From assembly GCA_026545765.1 (NCBI GenBank), contig CM048843.1, positions 14,158,200 through 14,222,199 on the forward strand: a stretch of 64,000 nt of DNA. The letters are read 5' to 3'. Below, one piece after another: positions 21,817 to 32,358 of this stretch. Origin of the DNA: Plantago major (Eukaryota; Streptophyta; Magnoliopsida; Lamiales; Plantaginaceae). The notes below the pieces were generated by a model that made no database searches, was not told where the DNA came from, and saw nothing but the letters and a program-made list of their open reading frames with translations. The number at the start of each line of letters is the position of its first letter. Within the stretch, counting starts at the first letter, position 1. The position numbers were made by a program, and so were the translations under genes.

Positions 21817-24244
21817 GTGATCTTGCTAGGACTAGGTCGTTAGTCCAATCTCGGACTATAGGTGGTGTTGGGACGTCCGGGGATCAGAACGAACCGCATG
21901 TGGAGCGGGAGGGCGACAACGGCCGGGAGACTGATGAAGTCGAGATGTTCGAGGCCGGGGTGGAAGACCGTGTTGTAGCGGAAATAGGTCCGTCCAACCA
22001 AAGCACGTCTGGGAGAACCGAAGGTGTCGATGAGGAGGAGGAAGATGGTGAGGAAGAGGAAGACGAGGAGGAGGAGGAAGGAGAAGAAGGATCTCCTGTC
22101 GCTCGTCCCCCTAGACGCACCGGTTGGCGGATTGCATTACACCCTGCTGCGCCCGTTCAGTCCAGTCTTCCATTAGTTGAGGGACGTGGTGCGAAAGCTT
22201 CCCGAATCAAGTTCCCCCATCCTGCGTCCGCTGTTATGATAGCGAACGAATTTGGAGAATTAAATACAGACGGACTTCTTTCTACATGTCCATTAAGGGT
22301 TAAAGCGGAGGACATTCCAGAATGGAGGCGGAAGTGGGAGATACCCGACTCCGTAGAAATCATGGTTCCCGAGCCCGGACACGCATTTTACAACCTCACA
22401 GGGTATATGTGTGCGAGGTAGCTGCTTTATGGGTGGAAGATCCCCATTGCAACGGAATTGAAGCATATTCTGAATCACATTGGGATTGGTCCGAGTCAGG
22501 TTATCCCAAATTCCTTGGGTAACCTTATCTGCTTCGTCGTTTTTTGTAAGAAGAAAGGGCAGCCAGTAAATTTTGAGAACTTCAGGCAGCTCTTTCATGT
22601 TTCCTTCAGTCCGGGGAATCCCCTCTTCTATACTTTTGTGAATAGGAAACCGTATAACTTCATTTTGGACTCCATTTCGTCGTTGGGATCGAAGTGGTGG
22701 GATAAGTACATTTTCGTACGGATGGCTCTGAAACCTGGGGCATCCGAGAGACAGCGGGAACAATGGGGACTACCAACAAAGTTCCTAAGGGAGAGCATCC
22801 CGGATTGGCGCCCCCTTCCAAAGAACGTGGCTCCGTGGGTGGCTGCGATCCACAAAAAGCATAACCCACCTACTTATCCGTTCCACGGATTAATCTGTCA
22901 GCCACTTCCCTACCTGTGCGGACTATCAGACGCAGTGGAGGTTGGAGGGAAGACGGACTTTAGTAAGGATTTGTTGACTTGAAACTTTATGCTTTTTTCT
23001 TCGGGATACTCTGTTTTGAGTACGTATTTCTGCAATTTTGGTAATCCTTCTTTAACATATCTGTATCTGACGCCTTTGGTTTATTGTGCAGCTCACTGGT
23101 TTGACTACATCATGTCGACGCTCCGTGAAAAGAAAAGGTTGCAGAGGGAGCAGCAAGTCTTGGAGGTTGCCGCTAGTCAGAGGACCAAAATCATCAACAC
23201 TTCCGCGGGTCTTCCTATGTCGGATCCGAAGAATGCCGCAGTGTTTGCCGCGGAGGAAGAAAGGCGGAACAAGTCTGGAGAGGATTCTCAGGCCTTGGCG
23301 GTGCCCGACAAGGGCAAAGCCCCTGCCACTCGGAGCACCACTGCTTCAAAGTCGAGCTCACGCTCCAAAGACCACAACGGAGGTGTTGATGCAGGATGCT
23401 ATTACCTCGGGATCTGAGGGAGCAACCTCGAGGCTCCCCATGCAAAGAGACGAATTGTCATTTGTCACCTGTTGACTAAGCTGCTCTTGATAAGGAGTAC
23501 GAGCAGGCTTGCGGACTCCCTGAGGTTGAGCGGGTCGGAGGGCTGGATGGGCTATACCAGCGGGTAAGTAATCTTTCCATGGTCTCCTTGGCTTGTTCTT
23601 AGTATGATAGAAATGTAACTTATATCCTTGTGGATTTCTCCCAGCTCGGATGTTTCGTCAGGGCCATGCAATGGAAGGCCGGCGAACGCGCTACTATTGA
23701 GGAGGACCTGCACAAGGCTGTGGCCACATCCGCGGATGAGGCGGAGAAGGTGAAGCAGTTGGAGATGCAGCTGAAAGAGCAAGAAGTGAAGTTCAATAAG
23801 CTGAGGGCTAGCTGGGAAGAAATCAAGGTGGACCTCGACTGGCAGGAGAACTTTGTCGACAAGTCGATGAAGGCCTTCCTGGATTCCAAGGATACGCTGC
23901 TTGAAGCCTCCAATATGCCCGTCTTCAGGCTGGTCGTGACTTCATGGAGTCTGACTCCTTCAAGTTCTTGACGGCGGACAAATCCGATGCCTCCCGCCTC
24001 AAATGGGTTCGTGTCCGCTATCGGGCAGCTGCAGTCCAAGGGACTACTTCCACCGGACTTTGACTGGAAGGCGGAAGGGTTAATCCCTTCTGCGGATGCT
24101 AATGGTGTGGAGGTCCCTGTCGACAGTGTCTCGGATGAACAGTTGGCCGCGTGTGAGTTTGTGGAACTAGTCACCAAGGAGGGTGAGATCGAGATTCAAA
24201 ACGGCGGGCCCTTCCTCCCGAGGTGGGTCCCGGATGCCCTCTGA

Positions 24245-24875
24245 AAGGTATGCTTTGTGCCTTTCGATAATTACCGGGCTTTCCTAAAGAAGTGGTTCTT
24301 CCTGCCTTCCTGGGTCGTTGGCCTTCCTGCATATTTCAACTTGTTCAATCTTGTTGAATCCCTTGTTGTGCAAGTCGCCTCCAACACACCCCCTGTCGAT
24401 CCACCCCAAGCTGGTGAAGCTGGTCCGAGCCAAGCCGTACCTCAGTGAGAAGTCCGCGGTATGCCCCGTTGAAATTCTGTACTTGCTGAATTTTTCCGTT
24501 GGATTTGTATCTTTTGATGACGCGGAATGTCGTTATGTACTATTGCTTTGATTCGTATTTAATCCGAGGAGCTAAACCTCCTATGCTTCCGAATTATTAC
24601 TTGCTCTCTTCTCTGTTTCCTTTTTTATCTGTCGTTCATATGCTGAGTTATCATAAATTACACATCTCTTAAGAGCACGGATCGCTGTAGATGGCTTCTG
24701 ATGTAGAAATCAAACCATCATCTTTCCGATCCTCGGACCGTTCGCTCTTTGGGATGCGTAATTCTTCTAGAAGGAGGAAGGTGAAACAGTGAAATAGTCA
24801 TTATGACTGCGTCTTTTTATCTTCCAAGCTGTCGGATGATTGACAGGTGGCGCGATCGTAAAGATCCATCGCTAC
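24245..24875 (+). other. 3' flank of the antisense gene and upstream region of a second antisense gene
   Basis: No convincing coding frame. A run ending near 24448 (PPVDPPQAGEAGPS) may be a last small exon of the antisense gene, since a GTATGC donor-like site follows the stop at 24242. The rest looks like 3' UTR and promoter of the next antisense unit. Confidence 0.3.
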
Positions 24876-24883
24876 TATAAATA
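24876..24883 (+). promoter_or_regulatory. TATA box of the second antisense gene
   Basis: TATAAATA on +, about 105 bp before the ATG at 24982. The interval contains a pyrimidine-rich stretch and CTGCAG directly before the ATG. It repeats the layout seen at 4789-5502. Confidence 0.45.
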
Positions 24884-24981
24884 AGACCATGGTAACTGCT
24901 TCTTTCTTACTGCTGTACTTGTCATCAATCTTTCTTTTGTTTAACCCACTCCATTTTCCAATAGAGGCAAACTCCTGCAGG

Positions 24982-25263
24982 ATGTCTGAATCCGATGATG
25001 ACGAATATCAACATTGGATAAATTGTGCTTGCGGGAATATGCATCCGCCAATTTACCCAGGTTGAGGTACTGCGGATGACCTGATCATTCTTGATTTTGA
25101 AGGCGATCCCCCTCGATGTCCGGGAATAGCTAGGAGGTTAGCCGAGGAAGAGAGGGAGCGGACGCTGAAGTTGATCCGTAGGAGGATCCGAATGCAGCAG
25201 CAAGCTCGTCAGGATCGAGGTGGTGGCTCGGAATCCCAAGGCTCGACTTCCGGAAACTGGTGA
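24982..25263 (+). pseudogene. second small antisense ORF in the Tat element
   Basis: ATG 24982 opens 94 codons to TGA 25261, with one in-frame TGA at 25063. The start (MSESDDDEYQHW) is acidic and is followed by CACGNMHPP. The C-terminal half is basic (RRRIRMQQQARQ) and ends in a Ser/Gly-rich tail. No family is recognised. The start resembles that of the first antisense gene (MSESDS) and both sit just after an AG acceptor, so the two units may be related or may share a leader. It reads against gag-pol. Confidence 0.45.
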
Positions 25264-26316
25264 GGGAACAAGGCGGGGTATGCCCCGTAGAAGTATGTAC
25301 CTATCCTTGGACCTTTTCAGATTGTACCTCTCGTTTGTAAATGTTCGGATAATTTTGTCTATAAAATTCGAACTACTTTTCATCGGATGAGATCGCCACC
25401 TTTTTCTCATTCGTGCTTCGTCAGATTATGTTGACGCGCATATCTTTGTAAGATGACCAACAAACTCGGACGTGGTTGATGGGCTTGTTTAGGCTTGATT
25501 GGATAAACCCTTTTGACCCAACACTGTTCAACTCGAACGGGTGGCTCAATCCCCTTGCTGACATCAATCTGTTTGCGTGGCGGACGTTGATTTGTTGGGG
25601 TGTTCTATAAAAAGGCACGACCCCAGTGCCAAAACCTTGTAAACTGATCCCAAACTCTTCTCTTTTCTTCCCCTGCAGAGATCTCAGTTATTTCAGTTTG
25701 AATGTATATCTGTCCGTCTCCTCTGCTTTCTTCCAACCCTACTTTAGTGGTTCAAATCTCTCTTAAATTGGAAATGGTTTCCTAATTTCAAGAGAGTTTG
25801 AGTCTCTAAAGTCGGTTAGGCGGAAATCTCTTTCTGTCTGCACTTTGTTCTCCCTGGACACGGGATTTGCGTTGCCATGTTTTGGTGGTATCATGAGGGG
25901 TTCCTTAACGTTTAACCATTTTCCTGTACGCAGGTAGATCGAGCGATTTTTGCTGGGAGATGACGTATTCCCGGAGACGTTTTCTGCATTTTTCGTATTG
26001 CGTCCGTAAGTCCGGATAACGATCCGAGATTGTAAGTTGCACAGACAGGATTATGTATAATTCGTCTTTGTGTGAATAAAATCCCTTGCTTTCCTTCTCG
26101 TCGTTAAATGAACGTTAAATCTCAGATGCATAAATCGAAAAATCACAAATCGAAAGATAGAGGTTGTATTGATTTGCCGGAAATTCAATTACAACGTGCG
26201 GGCTCTATGGCCAATGACAAAAGGGTTAACAAAAAACAGAACTGACGGAGTTCCATGTAACGGATAGTTGGAATCTAAATAACCAAACGATCTGACGGAG
26301 ATTCGTGTAACCATCC
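25264..26316. other. non-coding interval between antisense genes and integrase
   Basis: No supported ORF. A third plus-strand TATA-like box (TATAAAAA, 25606-25613) is followed by a CT-rich leader with CTGCAG at 25674. No long frame follows it. The rest is 3' region of the Tat pol. Confidence 0.35.
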
Positions 26317-27240
26317 CTATGCGTAAAACTTTTGAAGGTTTCTAGCATTCCATGTACGCTTGAGTAGGTGTCCGCGCTCATCTTCCAATTCGTAACTCCC
26401 ATTCACTCTTGCTCTGACAATCTTGTAGGGTCCTTCCCACTTGGGCTTGAGTTTTCCAATATTGTTCAAAATGTCGGCTCGGCGAAGCACTAGGTCTCCG
26501 ATTTGCAAGTTAGTCGCTCGAACGTTCCTGTTGTAGGTTCGGCGATTTCTCGATACCTATGGATATTCGCCAGTGCCTCGGACCTTTTCTGTTCGAGCAT
26601 GTCCAGGTCGAATATCCGAGCTTCGCGGTTTGCAATGCCTTCGAACTCTTGGATCCTCATAGTCTCAACGGTAATCTCGGACGGTATGACTGCCTCCGAG
26701 CCATATACCAAGGCGAATGGAGTTTCTTTGGGCGCGGTCCGTGCAGTGGTGCGATGAGCCCATAGCACGCCTTCCAGGTCGTCCGCCCAACTTTCTTGTG
26801 AAGTTCTTAATCGCTTCTCGAGGATCTTGACTATTGTTTTGTTCGTGGACTCAGCCTGTCCATTGGCTTGCGGGTATCCAACAGATGTAAAACGTTGCTC
26901 GATTTTGAAGGACGCCAGCCATTCCTTGAGCCTATGTCCGAGACGAGAATCTTGGGCAGGCCAAAGCGGCAGATGATATTCTTCTAGATAAAGGTCCACT
27001 TTTCGACTCTCAGAATGTAATGGCTAAACTTCTACCCATTTGGTAAAATATTCAATGCCACAATCAGAACTTCCATCTGGGTGCCTCTCGGAAACGGTCC
27101 GACTATGTCAATGCCCCATTGGTCGAATGGACACGCTATGATTGACGGAATCATAGGATGCGTCGGACGATGTGGAATGTTCGCATAGTATTGCAACCAG
27201 GGAACTTCCGAGCGTAGTCGGCGGAATCTTTATTAATACT
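26317..27240 (-). pseudogene. Tat integrase, frameshifted
   Basis: Reading right to left, the H2C2-side sequence (QGYYWPSINKDSADYARKF) follows the RNase H frame at about 27250. The first catalytic Asp lies in GIDIVGPFPRG near 27100. The second is visible as LVSD in a shifted frame near 26945. The catalytic Glu is in NGQAESTNKT within the open part 26999-26490. The C-terminal GPY-like part (KPKWEGPYKIV) lies in a separate frame, 26508-26317. Integrase inserts the cDNA into host DNA. Several small frameshifts disable this copy. I see no chromodomain, as expected for Tat. Confidence 0.8.
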
Positions 27241-28114
27241 AGGCCAGTAATAGCCTTGTCGTATAATTTTCTGGGCGAGAGTCCTTCCCCCGGAATGACG
27301 ACTTCCATACTCGTGTATCTCCTCTACGATCTTTGATTCTTGCGCTCAAACATAAATGGGTCCCTGCAAATGATCTCTTGTACAAATCTTCCCCCAGTAT
27401 AAAGTACCTGTTTGCTCTACATTGCACGCTCCTTGATTCCTTCGGATCAGCTGGAAGAGATTCGTCCTTGAGGTAATTCCAGATGTCAGTCATCCAATTT
27501 CTGCCTGCGTCAGTTATCAAGACGGCTGAATTGAGACTCATGATGGATGAGTCAGTAACAGTGAGTAAAATCACTCTCCTTGTGTCCAAAGCTGCCGTTG
27601 CGGATGCGTATTTTGCCAGGGCATCCGCTCTTTCATTCCAGGCTCTGTTAAACTTTTCTAGGGTGAATTCCTCAAAGAGATCGGCTTCCTGCCTGAGTAG
27701 CTCGAGATACTTGATCATCGAAGGACCTTTTGTGGCAAAAGTTCCTGAAAATTGAGCTTCCACGAGCTGTGAGTCCGTGAAAGATTTGAGCTTCCGAACT
27801 TGCAGGGATTTTGCCAGTTGCAGTTCGACTATCAATGCTTCATACTCAGCCTCATTGTTTGTAACTTTGAACTCCAGGGATATCGCGTAGTCAAGTTCCG
27901 CGCCATTGGGGCTCTTAAAGAAGATTCCAATCCCTCCGACTCTTCCAGTGGAGGAACCATCCACTTCCAATATACAGGTATCAGAAGGATGTTTTTCGGC
28001 TTGGAGATCTCCTGCAGGCTCCCGAGGTTCCCAACTTTGCCCCTCTGTTTCCTTGCTTTCTGGTTCGGAGTTGTTTGTTCCGGATTCGCTTGCCATACCG
28101 TCCAGAAGGAACAT
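27239..28114 (-). CDS. second RNase H (archaeal-type) of the Tat pol, start of integrase
   Basis: The domain has EVDGSS (Asp 52), NNEAEYEAL (Glu 88/90) and TDSQLV (Asp 114) in this frame, the acidic core of RNase H. It follows an RT that already carries its own RNase H, so this is the extra 'aRNH' known from Tat elements. The frame is the same as that of the RT ORF (28394-29278). One TAG at 28394-28396 separates them and the bridge between is open. The end of this frame enters the integrase N-terminal region and stops at 27239. Confidence 0.82.
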   Translation of the reverse strand: MFLLDGMASESGTNNSEPESKETEGQSWEPREPAGDLQAEKHPSDTCILEVDGSSTGRVGGIGIFFKSPNGAELDYAISLEFKVTNNEAEYEALIVELQLAKSLQVRKLKSFTDSQLVEAQFSGTFATKGPSMIKYLELLRQEADLFEEFTLEKFNRAWNERADALAKYASATAALDTRRVILLTVTDSSIMSLNSAVLITDAGRNWMTDIWNYLKDESLPADPKESRSVQCRANRYFILGEDLYKRSFAGTHLCLSARIKDRRGDTRVWKSSFRGKDSRPENYTTRLLLA

Positions 28115-28393
28115 CTGGTTGACTCGAGTTTCCTCATAAGATGCAGATAGAGACTGATTGATAAACTGGGCATCTTCGAGGTTTGTTGGGTTGAACTGCG
28201 GCGGAACTGGCTTCCAGACAACTTGCTTGGTGAGTAAACATTCGAATGCCTGTGTGTCAGGGCCCTTCTCTGAATCCGCCTCAGGATATTCCGCTAAGAA
28301 ATCGGCGAGGACTTGAGCTTTCTTGGCTGACGGAGCCTGATAGCAAATGTCGTATTCACATAGCTCGATCGCCCACTTAGAGAGTCGTCCAGA

Positions 28394-29278
28394 CTAATCG
28401 GGCTTCCCCAGGACCTGTTTCAAAGGTTCCGCAGTCAGTACCACAACTTTATGATATTTGAAGTATGGTTTTAACAGCCTTGCGGTGTAAACCAAAGCAT
28501 ATGCAAGTTTCTCAATCTTCACGTATCTTGTCTCCGCCCCAGCAAGGGCTTTGCTAAGATAGTAGATTGGGAGGTGATTGTTAGCCTGAATTCGTACTAA
28601 CACTGAGCTCATTACCTCTTCCGTGATAGCTAGGTAGAGGTAGAGTGGTTCTCCCTCAACAGGTTTGGAGAGCAGTGGAGGGGAATGGAGGTACTTTTTC
28701 AATATCTCGAAAGCCTCAGAACATTCCGCAGTCCACTCAAAGCCCTCTCCTTTCTGGAGGATTTTAAAGAACGGGAGATTTTTCTCCGCTGATCGTGAAA
28801 TGAAACGACTTAAGGACATCAGACGTCCTATGAGTTGTTGTACCTCATTGAGGGTTTTTGGTTGCGGCAGATCTAGGATTGCCTTGATCTTTTCTGGGTT
28901 CGCGCTTATCCCTCTCTCGGTAACCATGTACCCGAGGAACTTCCCTCCTTTTACTCCGAACGTGCATTTCTCGGGGTTCAATTTCATTCTGTACTTCCTA
29001 AGGATAGCGAAGCACTTGTTCAAATGGTGTACATGTTGCTCTTCAGTTTTGCTCTTGACGAGCATGTCGTCCACATACACTTCCATGGTTTTCCCAATCT
29101 CTTCCTTGAACATCTGGTTCACAAGGCGCTGGTAAGTGGCTCCCGCGTTTTTCAATCCGAAGGGCATTACCTTGAAGCAATATACACCCCCAGCAGCGAA
29201 GAAAGCTGTCTTCTTGATGTCTTCTTTGGCCATCCGGATTTGGTAAAAACCTTGGTATGCGTCCATGAAACTCAACAA
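28394..29278 (-). CDS. reverse transcriptase and linked RNase H of the Tat element
   Basis: Contains FMDAYQGF with the first catalytic Asp (residue 6), MPFGLKNAGATYQ, the YVDD box at residues 68-71, GYMVTERGISANPEKI, and the connection/RNase H part with YYLSKALAGAETRY. It copies the element RNA into DNA in the virus-like particle. The N-terminal part of RT is in the preceding ORF (29272-31641) and is joined through a frameshift near 29275. The frame ends in a TAG that appears to be a point nonsense change. Confidence 0.88.
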   Translation of the reverse strand: MLSFMDAYQGFYQIRMAKEDIKKTAFFAAGGVYCFKVMPFGLKNAGATYQRLVNQMFKEEIGKTMEVYVDDMLVKSKTEEQHVHHLNKCFAILRKYRMKLNPEKCTFGVKGGKFLGYMVTERGISANPEKIKAILDLPQPKTLNEVQQLIGRLMSLSRFISRSAEKNLPFFKILQKGEGFEWTAECSEAFEILKKYLHSPPLLSKPVEGEPLYLYLAITEEVMSSVLVRIQANNHLPIYYLSKALAGAETRYVKIEKLAYALVYTARLLKPYFKYHKVVVLTAEPLKQVLGKPD

Positions 29279-31641
29279 CGCACATCCGGACGTGAGTCAA
29301 CCAATTGATCTATCCGCGGCAAAGGGTACGGATCCTTTGGGCAGAACTTGTTCAACCTAGTGAAGTCGTTGCACATCCGCCATTTGCCCGGTGACTTCTC
29401 TACCAGGACTACGTTGCACACCCAGTCAGAATAACGGACTTCTTCAATGTGCACATCCTTGACCGGGCCGAAATCTTTCCTTTTCTGTCGGATGTACTTG
29501 ATCGAGCGATCCATGTTCAGACGGTGAACAGTGATCCTCGGGTCAATCCCCTTCAAGTCATCGGTACTCCAAGCAAACACATCGCTGTTTTCTCGGAGAC
29601 AAGCGATGAGCTTCATTTCTACCTCTGCGGTCATCACGGTCGCAATTCTTGTTTTCTTATCCGTGTTTCCAGCAACAATCTCGATTTCCTTGAGAGTCTC
29701 GTGAGGTTCGATTCGCAATGTTCTAGGAAACTTCTCCTTTTGGCTCCCCACTCCGATCTGCGGGTTCTCCTTTTTAGCGGGAAGAACCGCTGACGGACCA
29801 GGGGTCAAGGTGGTCACCAGCACGGGGGCGGATGCTCTTCTTGTGGACATTATGTAACATTCCCAGGTTTCGCGGACGTTTCCCACCTCTTCTCCGACTC
29901 CAAAGGGAGTTGGAAATTTCATTCTGTTATGGAGAGTGGAGGGGATAGCTCGGAATTGATTAAGCCCCGGACGCCCAAAAATGGCGTTGTAGTCGAAAGT
30001 ACGGTCCACCAATACAAATCGGACCAACTGAGTAACTCTTTCCGGGAAAGTACCAAGCGAAACGTGCAACATAACACTTCCCAGGGGTCGAACTGTTCCC
30101 CCTCCAAATCCCAGTGTAGAGGTGTGGACCCTTTCATATTGGATTCTCCCCAGGGCCATCTGGTCCAGTGTTCTTTTGGAAATGATATTCGAGGAAATCC
30201 CGGTGTCTACCAAAATCTTGTTCACTCGATACGTTGCGATGGTCAAGGAAACCACTAGCGGAACATCTGGATCATCGATGTCCTCTCCTCCTGCCGTAGG
30301 AAGAGGAATCTCACTATCATCGAAAGATATAGCGTTTGTACCCTGAATCGCTGGAGTAGCGTACGCACTATCGTTGTTCCGAAGATTTTGTGCTGTCCGC
30401 TCTCTTGCGTTCCTACTGTCACCTCCTGATGGCCCGCCCGCAATGGTGTTGATTACTTCGCTGTAGGGAGGGTTCTCCATATCCATGCCATCGCAGTGTC
30501 TATACGGATGTCTATCCGTGTGAGGCGGACAGTGAGCTGGCGGAGGTGGCAAAGATAACGGACGGGGAGGTAGTCCTGTAGCATTATCCTCCCTTCTTCG
30601 CTCCGCTCTATCGTGCCTAGAGGGTTTATCCGTGTAGACGTGCTCCTTGAGCTTGCCTTCTCGTACCAAGTGTTCCACCTCTATTTTTAGTTGGATACAG
30701 TCATCAGTCTTGTGACCACGGCACTTGTGGAACTTGCAATACCCCTTTGCATTCATATTCTTCCGATTGTCGTGAGAGGGCTTGGGCCATTGAACGTCCA
30801 GCTTTTTCTCGATGATAGTCACCAAGATGTCGGATCTTGGTCTATTGAGACGGGTATAATCCGCATATCTCCTCGGCGGACTTCTTTCCCTGTGGAAGCC
30901 TCTATCCCTGTGATCCTTCTTCGAGTCAAACTTCCCCGGGCGTTGCTCTTGCTTCACCGGATCCTTTCCTTTCTTGGAACCAGCTCTTATCGGAACATTC
31001 CTCCGATACTCCTCTCCGTACATCACTTCTTCACAGATGTCATCTAAATGCTTCTCACTCCTCACCTCCTGACTAGATAGTTTTCTGCGGAGCTCTGAGT
31101 TGAAAGTATTAGCGTCTGGTGCGGACCCATTCCTTATCTTGTGCTCAACTCGAAGAACTTCCGCGTGAAAGCGATCTAAGAAGGTCCTAAGATCCTCTTG
31201 CTCCCGCTGTATAACTTCTGCCAGGTGCTCCACGGTTCGCTTTCTCCTCTTTGTCTTTCCAAATCGCGCCAAGCACTTTGAAGAAAGATCTGCATATGAC
31301 TTTATCGACTTGTTCGGTAGAGCAGTGTACCAATCCATAGCCGTTCCGAAGAGAGTAGAAGAGAACGTGAGAGCTTTTGTATTGTCACTCATTCCCTTGG
31401 AATCCATCTTGTTGTTGTACCTTGTCAGGTGTCCAACAGGACAAGCATCCCCGTAGTAGTACTCCAAGCTCGGGATTGCTTGATCCGAGTTTCGGTTCCT
31501 TTCCTTTTCTCTCATGATTTCATTGCACAAGGGATTTGGTGCACTAGTGGTTATCTGCTCGTGGTCTTTTACCAGGCGTCCGAGATTCAGAATCTGGGCC
31601 TCCAAAGCCTTCTGTTGAGCATAGATTTCGTCGGCAGTCAT
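29272..31641 (-). CDS. Tat gag - protease - start of reverse transcriptase
   Basis: A 789-codon frame. Residues about 55-170 form the retrotransposon gag domain (TFSSTLFGTAMDWYTALP, SKCLARFGKTKRRKR). Residues 302-315 hold a zinc-knuckle-like CKFHKCRGHKTDDC. The aspartic protease active site is DTG at 479-481, followed by FGRPGLNQF. From about 690 the RT begins (DVFAWSTDDLKGID, KWRMCNDFTRLNK, PKDPYPLPRID). Gag builds the particle and the protease matures the polyprotein. The frame ends at a shift near 29275. The true gag start is further upstream (32301). Confidence 0.87.
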   Translation of the reverse strand: MTADEIYAQQKALEAQILNLGRLVKDHEQITTSAPNPLCNEIMREKERNRNSDQAIPSLEYYYGDACPVGHLTRYNNKMDSKGMSDNTKALTFSSTLFGTAMDWYTALPNKSIKSYADLSSKCLARFGKTKRRKRTVEHLAEVIQREQEDLRTFLDRFHAEVLRVEHKIRNGSAPDANTFNSELRRKLSSQEVRSEKHLDDICEEVMYGEEYRRNVPIRAGSKKGKDPVKQEQRPGKFDSKKDHRDRGFHRERSPPRRYADYTRLNRPRSDILVTIIEKKLDVQWPKPSHDNRKNMNAKGYCKFHKCRGHKTDDCIQLKIEVEHLVREGKLKEHVYTDKPSRHDRAERRREDNATGLPPRPLSLPPPPAHCPPHTDRHPYRHCDGMDMENPPYSEVINTIAGGPSGGDSRNARERTAQNLRNNDSAYATPAIQGTNAISFDDSEIPLPTAGGEDIDDPDVPLVVSLTIATYRVNKILVDTGISSNIISKRTLDQMALGRIQYERVHTSTLGFGGGTVRPLGSVMLHVSLGTFPERVTQLVRFVLVDRTFDYNAIFGRPGLNQFRAIPSTLHNRMKFPTPFGVGEEVGNVRETWECYIMSTRRASAPVLVTTLTPGPSAVLPAKKENPQIGVGSQKEKFPRTLRIEPHETLKEIEIVAGNTDKKTRIATVMTAEVEMKLIACLRENSDVFAWSTDDLKGIDPRITVHRLNMDRSIKYIRQKRKDFGPVKDVHIEEVRYSDWVCNVVLVEKSPGKWRMCNDFTRLNKFCPKDPYPLPRIDQLVDSRPDVRC

Positions 31642-31746
31642 GATCTCTCATGTCCTCGGATGCACAGCTACATCCGCAAGGAGTTCTTCTATCCGGACCG
31701 CCGGAATAGTTTCTGCCACCTGATCTCTGTCTCTAGGAGGTGCTTA

Positions 31747-32301
31747 TCACGGAGCTCCTGGGTGCCTATTATCTCCTTCTTGATACTCTCTCCTTCCGTT
31801 TGGGCTTCCTTCACCTCGAGCGTGAGAAGCATACGCCCAACGGTCGAGAAGGTTCCGTAAATCCTCTTGAGGTGGCTGGTTCCCCAACCTCTCTTGGATC
31901 GGACGTTGCCTGTTCCTCGATAATGCAGGCTCTGCCTGAGGAGGAGTGACCACTGGCGGAGTGGCGTGTTGAGAAGGAGCATTGTTGGACCCCAGGCAGC
32001 CTTGAATGATTGTAAGCAACCTATCGAACTGTGTCTCGCTTAGCCCGAGATCACTAGTGCGGACAGTGCGACCATCGGGCATATTGAACTGTTGGCCTGC
32101 TGCAGGGCCTTGAGCTTCTGCCGGTGAAGCTCGTACGACCCCTTCATCCGAGGACGGGCTGGCCGTGCGTCCCTCACTCGGATATCTCCTTCCAGTTACA
32201 GCGGTTCTGCGTCCCCGGGTGGGCGGACGTCCTCGTGGGCGCGGTGGTGGAGTCCCTACTCCTGCAGCACGAGCCCGCGCTGCTCGTCTTGTTCTTGCCA
32301 T
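31747..32301 (-). CDS. Tat gag, N-terminal part
   Basis: ATG 32301 follows the primer-binding site by about 40 bp, the usual place for gag. The 184 codons begin MARTRRAARARAAG, are rich in Arg/Pro, and contain a short conserved stretch (LGLSETQFDRLLTIIQGCL). The frame stops at 31747 and the downstream gag domain is in another frame, so a frameshift in about 31640-31760 separates the two parts. Confidence 0.7.
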   Translation of the reverse strand: MARTRRAARARAAGVGTPPPRPRGRPPTRGRRTAVTGRRYPSEGRTASPSSDEGVVRASPAEAQGPAAGQQFNMPDGRTVRTSDLGLSETQFDRLLTIIQGCLGSNNAPSQHATPPVVTPPQAEPALSRNRQRPIQERLGNQPPQEDLRNLLDRWAYASHARGEGSPNGRREYQEGDNRHPGAP

Positions 32302-32337
32302 CAGCTCAATTCAAAACACGAAAGCTTCTTGTAAAGT

Positions 32338-32355
32338 TTCCCACAGATGGCGCCA
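32338..32355 (-). promoter_or_regulatory. primer-binding site of the Tat element
   Basis: Just inside the 5' LTR, after TTT, the element strand reads TGGCGCCATCTGTGGGAA. A TGGCGCC start is common in Tat/Athila elements, where a tRNA 3' end primes first-strand synthesis. I cannot settle which tRNA. Confidence 0.7.
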
Positions 32356-32358
32356 AAA

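Larger units (their letters stand above)
5677..24244 (+). pseudogene. antisense ORF of the Tat element (Transposase_28 / gene23-like), interrupted by Copia-1
   Basis: The frame opens at ATG 5677, is cut five codons later by Copia-1, and resumes at 21822 (duplicated target GTGAT). It runs to an in-frame TAG at 22419 and continues in the same frame to a donor at 22963. An acid tract (about 22038-22090) is followed by the conserved part with EFGEL, PEPGHAFYNL, HIGIGPSQ and FCKKKG, resembling the Pfam 'putative gypsy type transposon' domain. A phase-1 intron (22963-23091) joins in frame to an exon starting 23092. A second intron runs 23564-23644, followed by a coiled-coil exon (23645 onward). A frameshift near 23935 precedes the last part (23987-24244, QLQSKGLLPPDFDW). 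The function of such proteins is unknown. The product is clearly broken. Confidence 0.7.

Noticed and set aside
23620..24177. 185-codon minus ORF
   Set aside because: Shadow of the antisense gene's coiled-coil and last exons, which carry the recognisable motifs on +.
28665..29135. Plus ORF opposite the Tat reverse transcriptase
   Set aside because: Shadow of the RT frame; no motif of its own.
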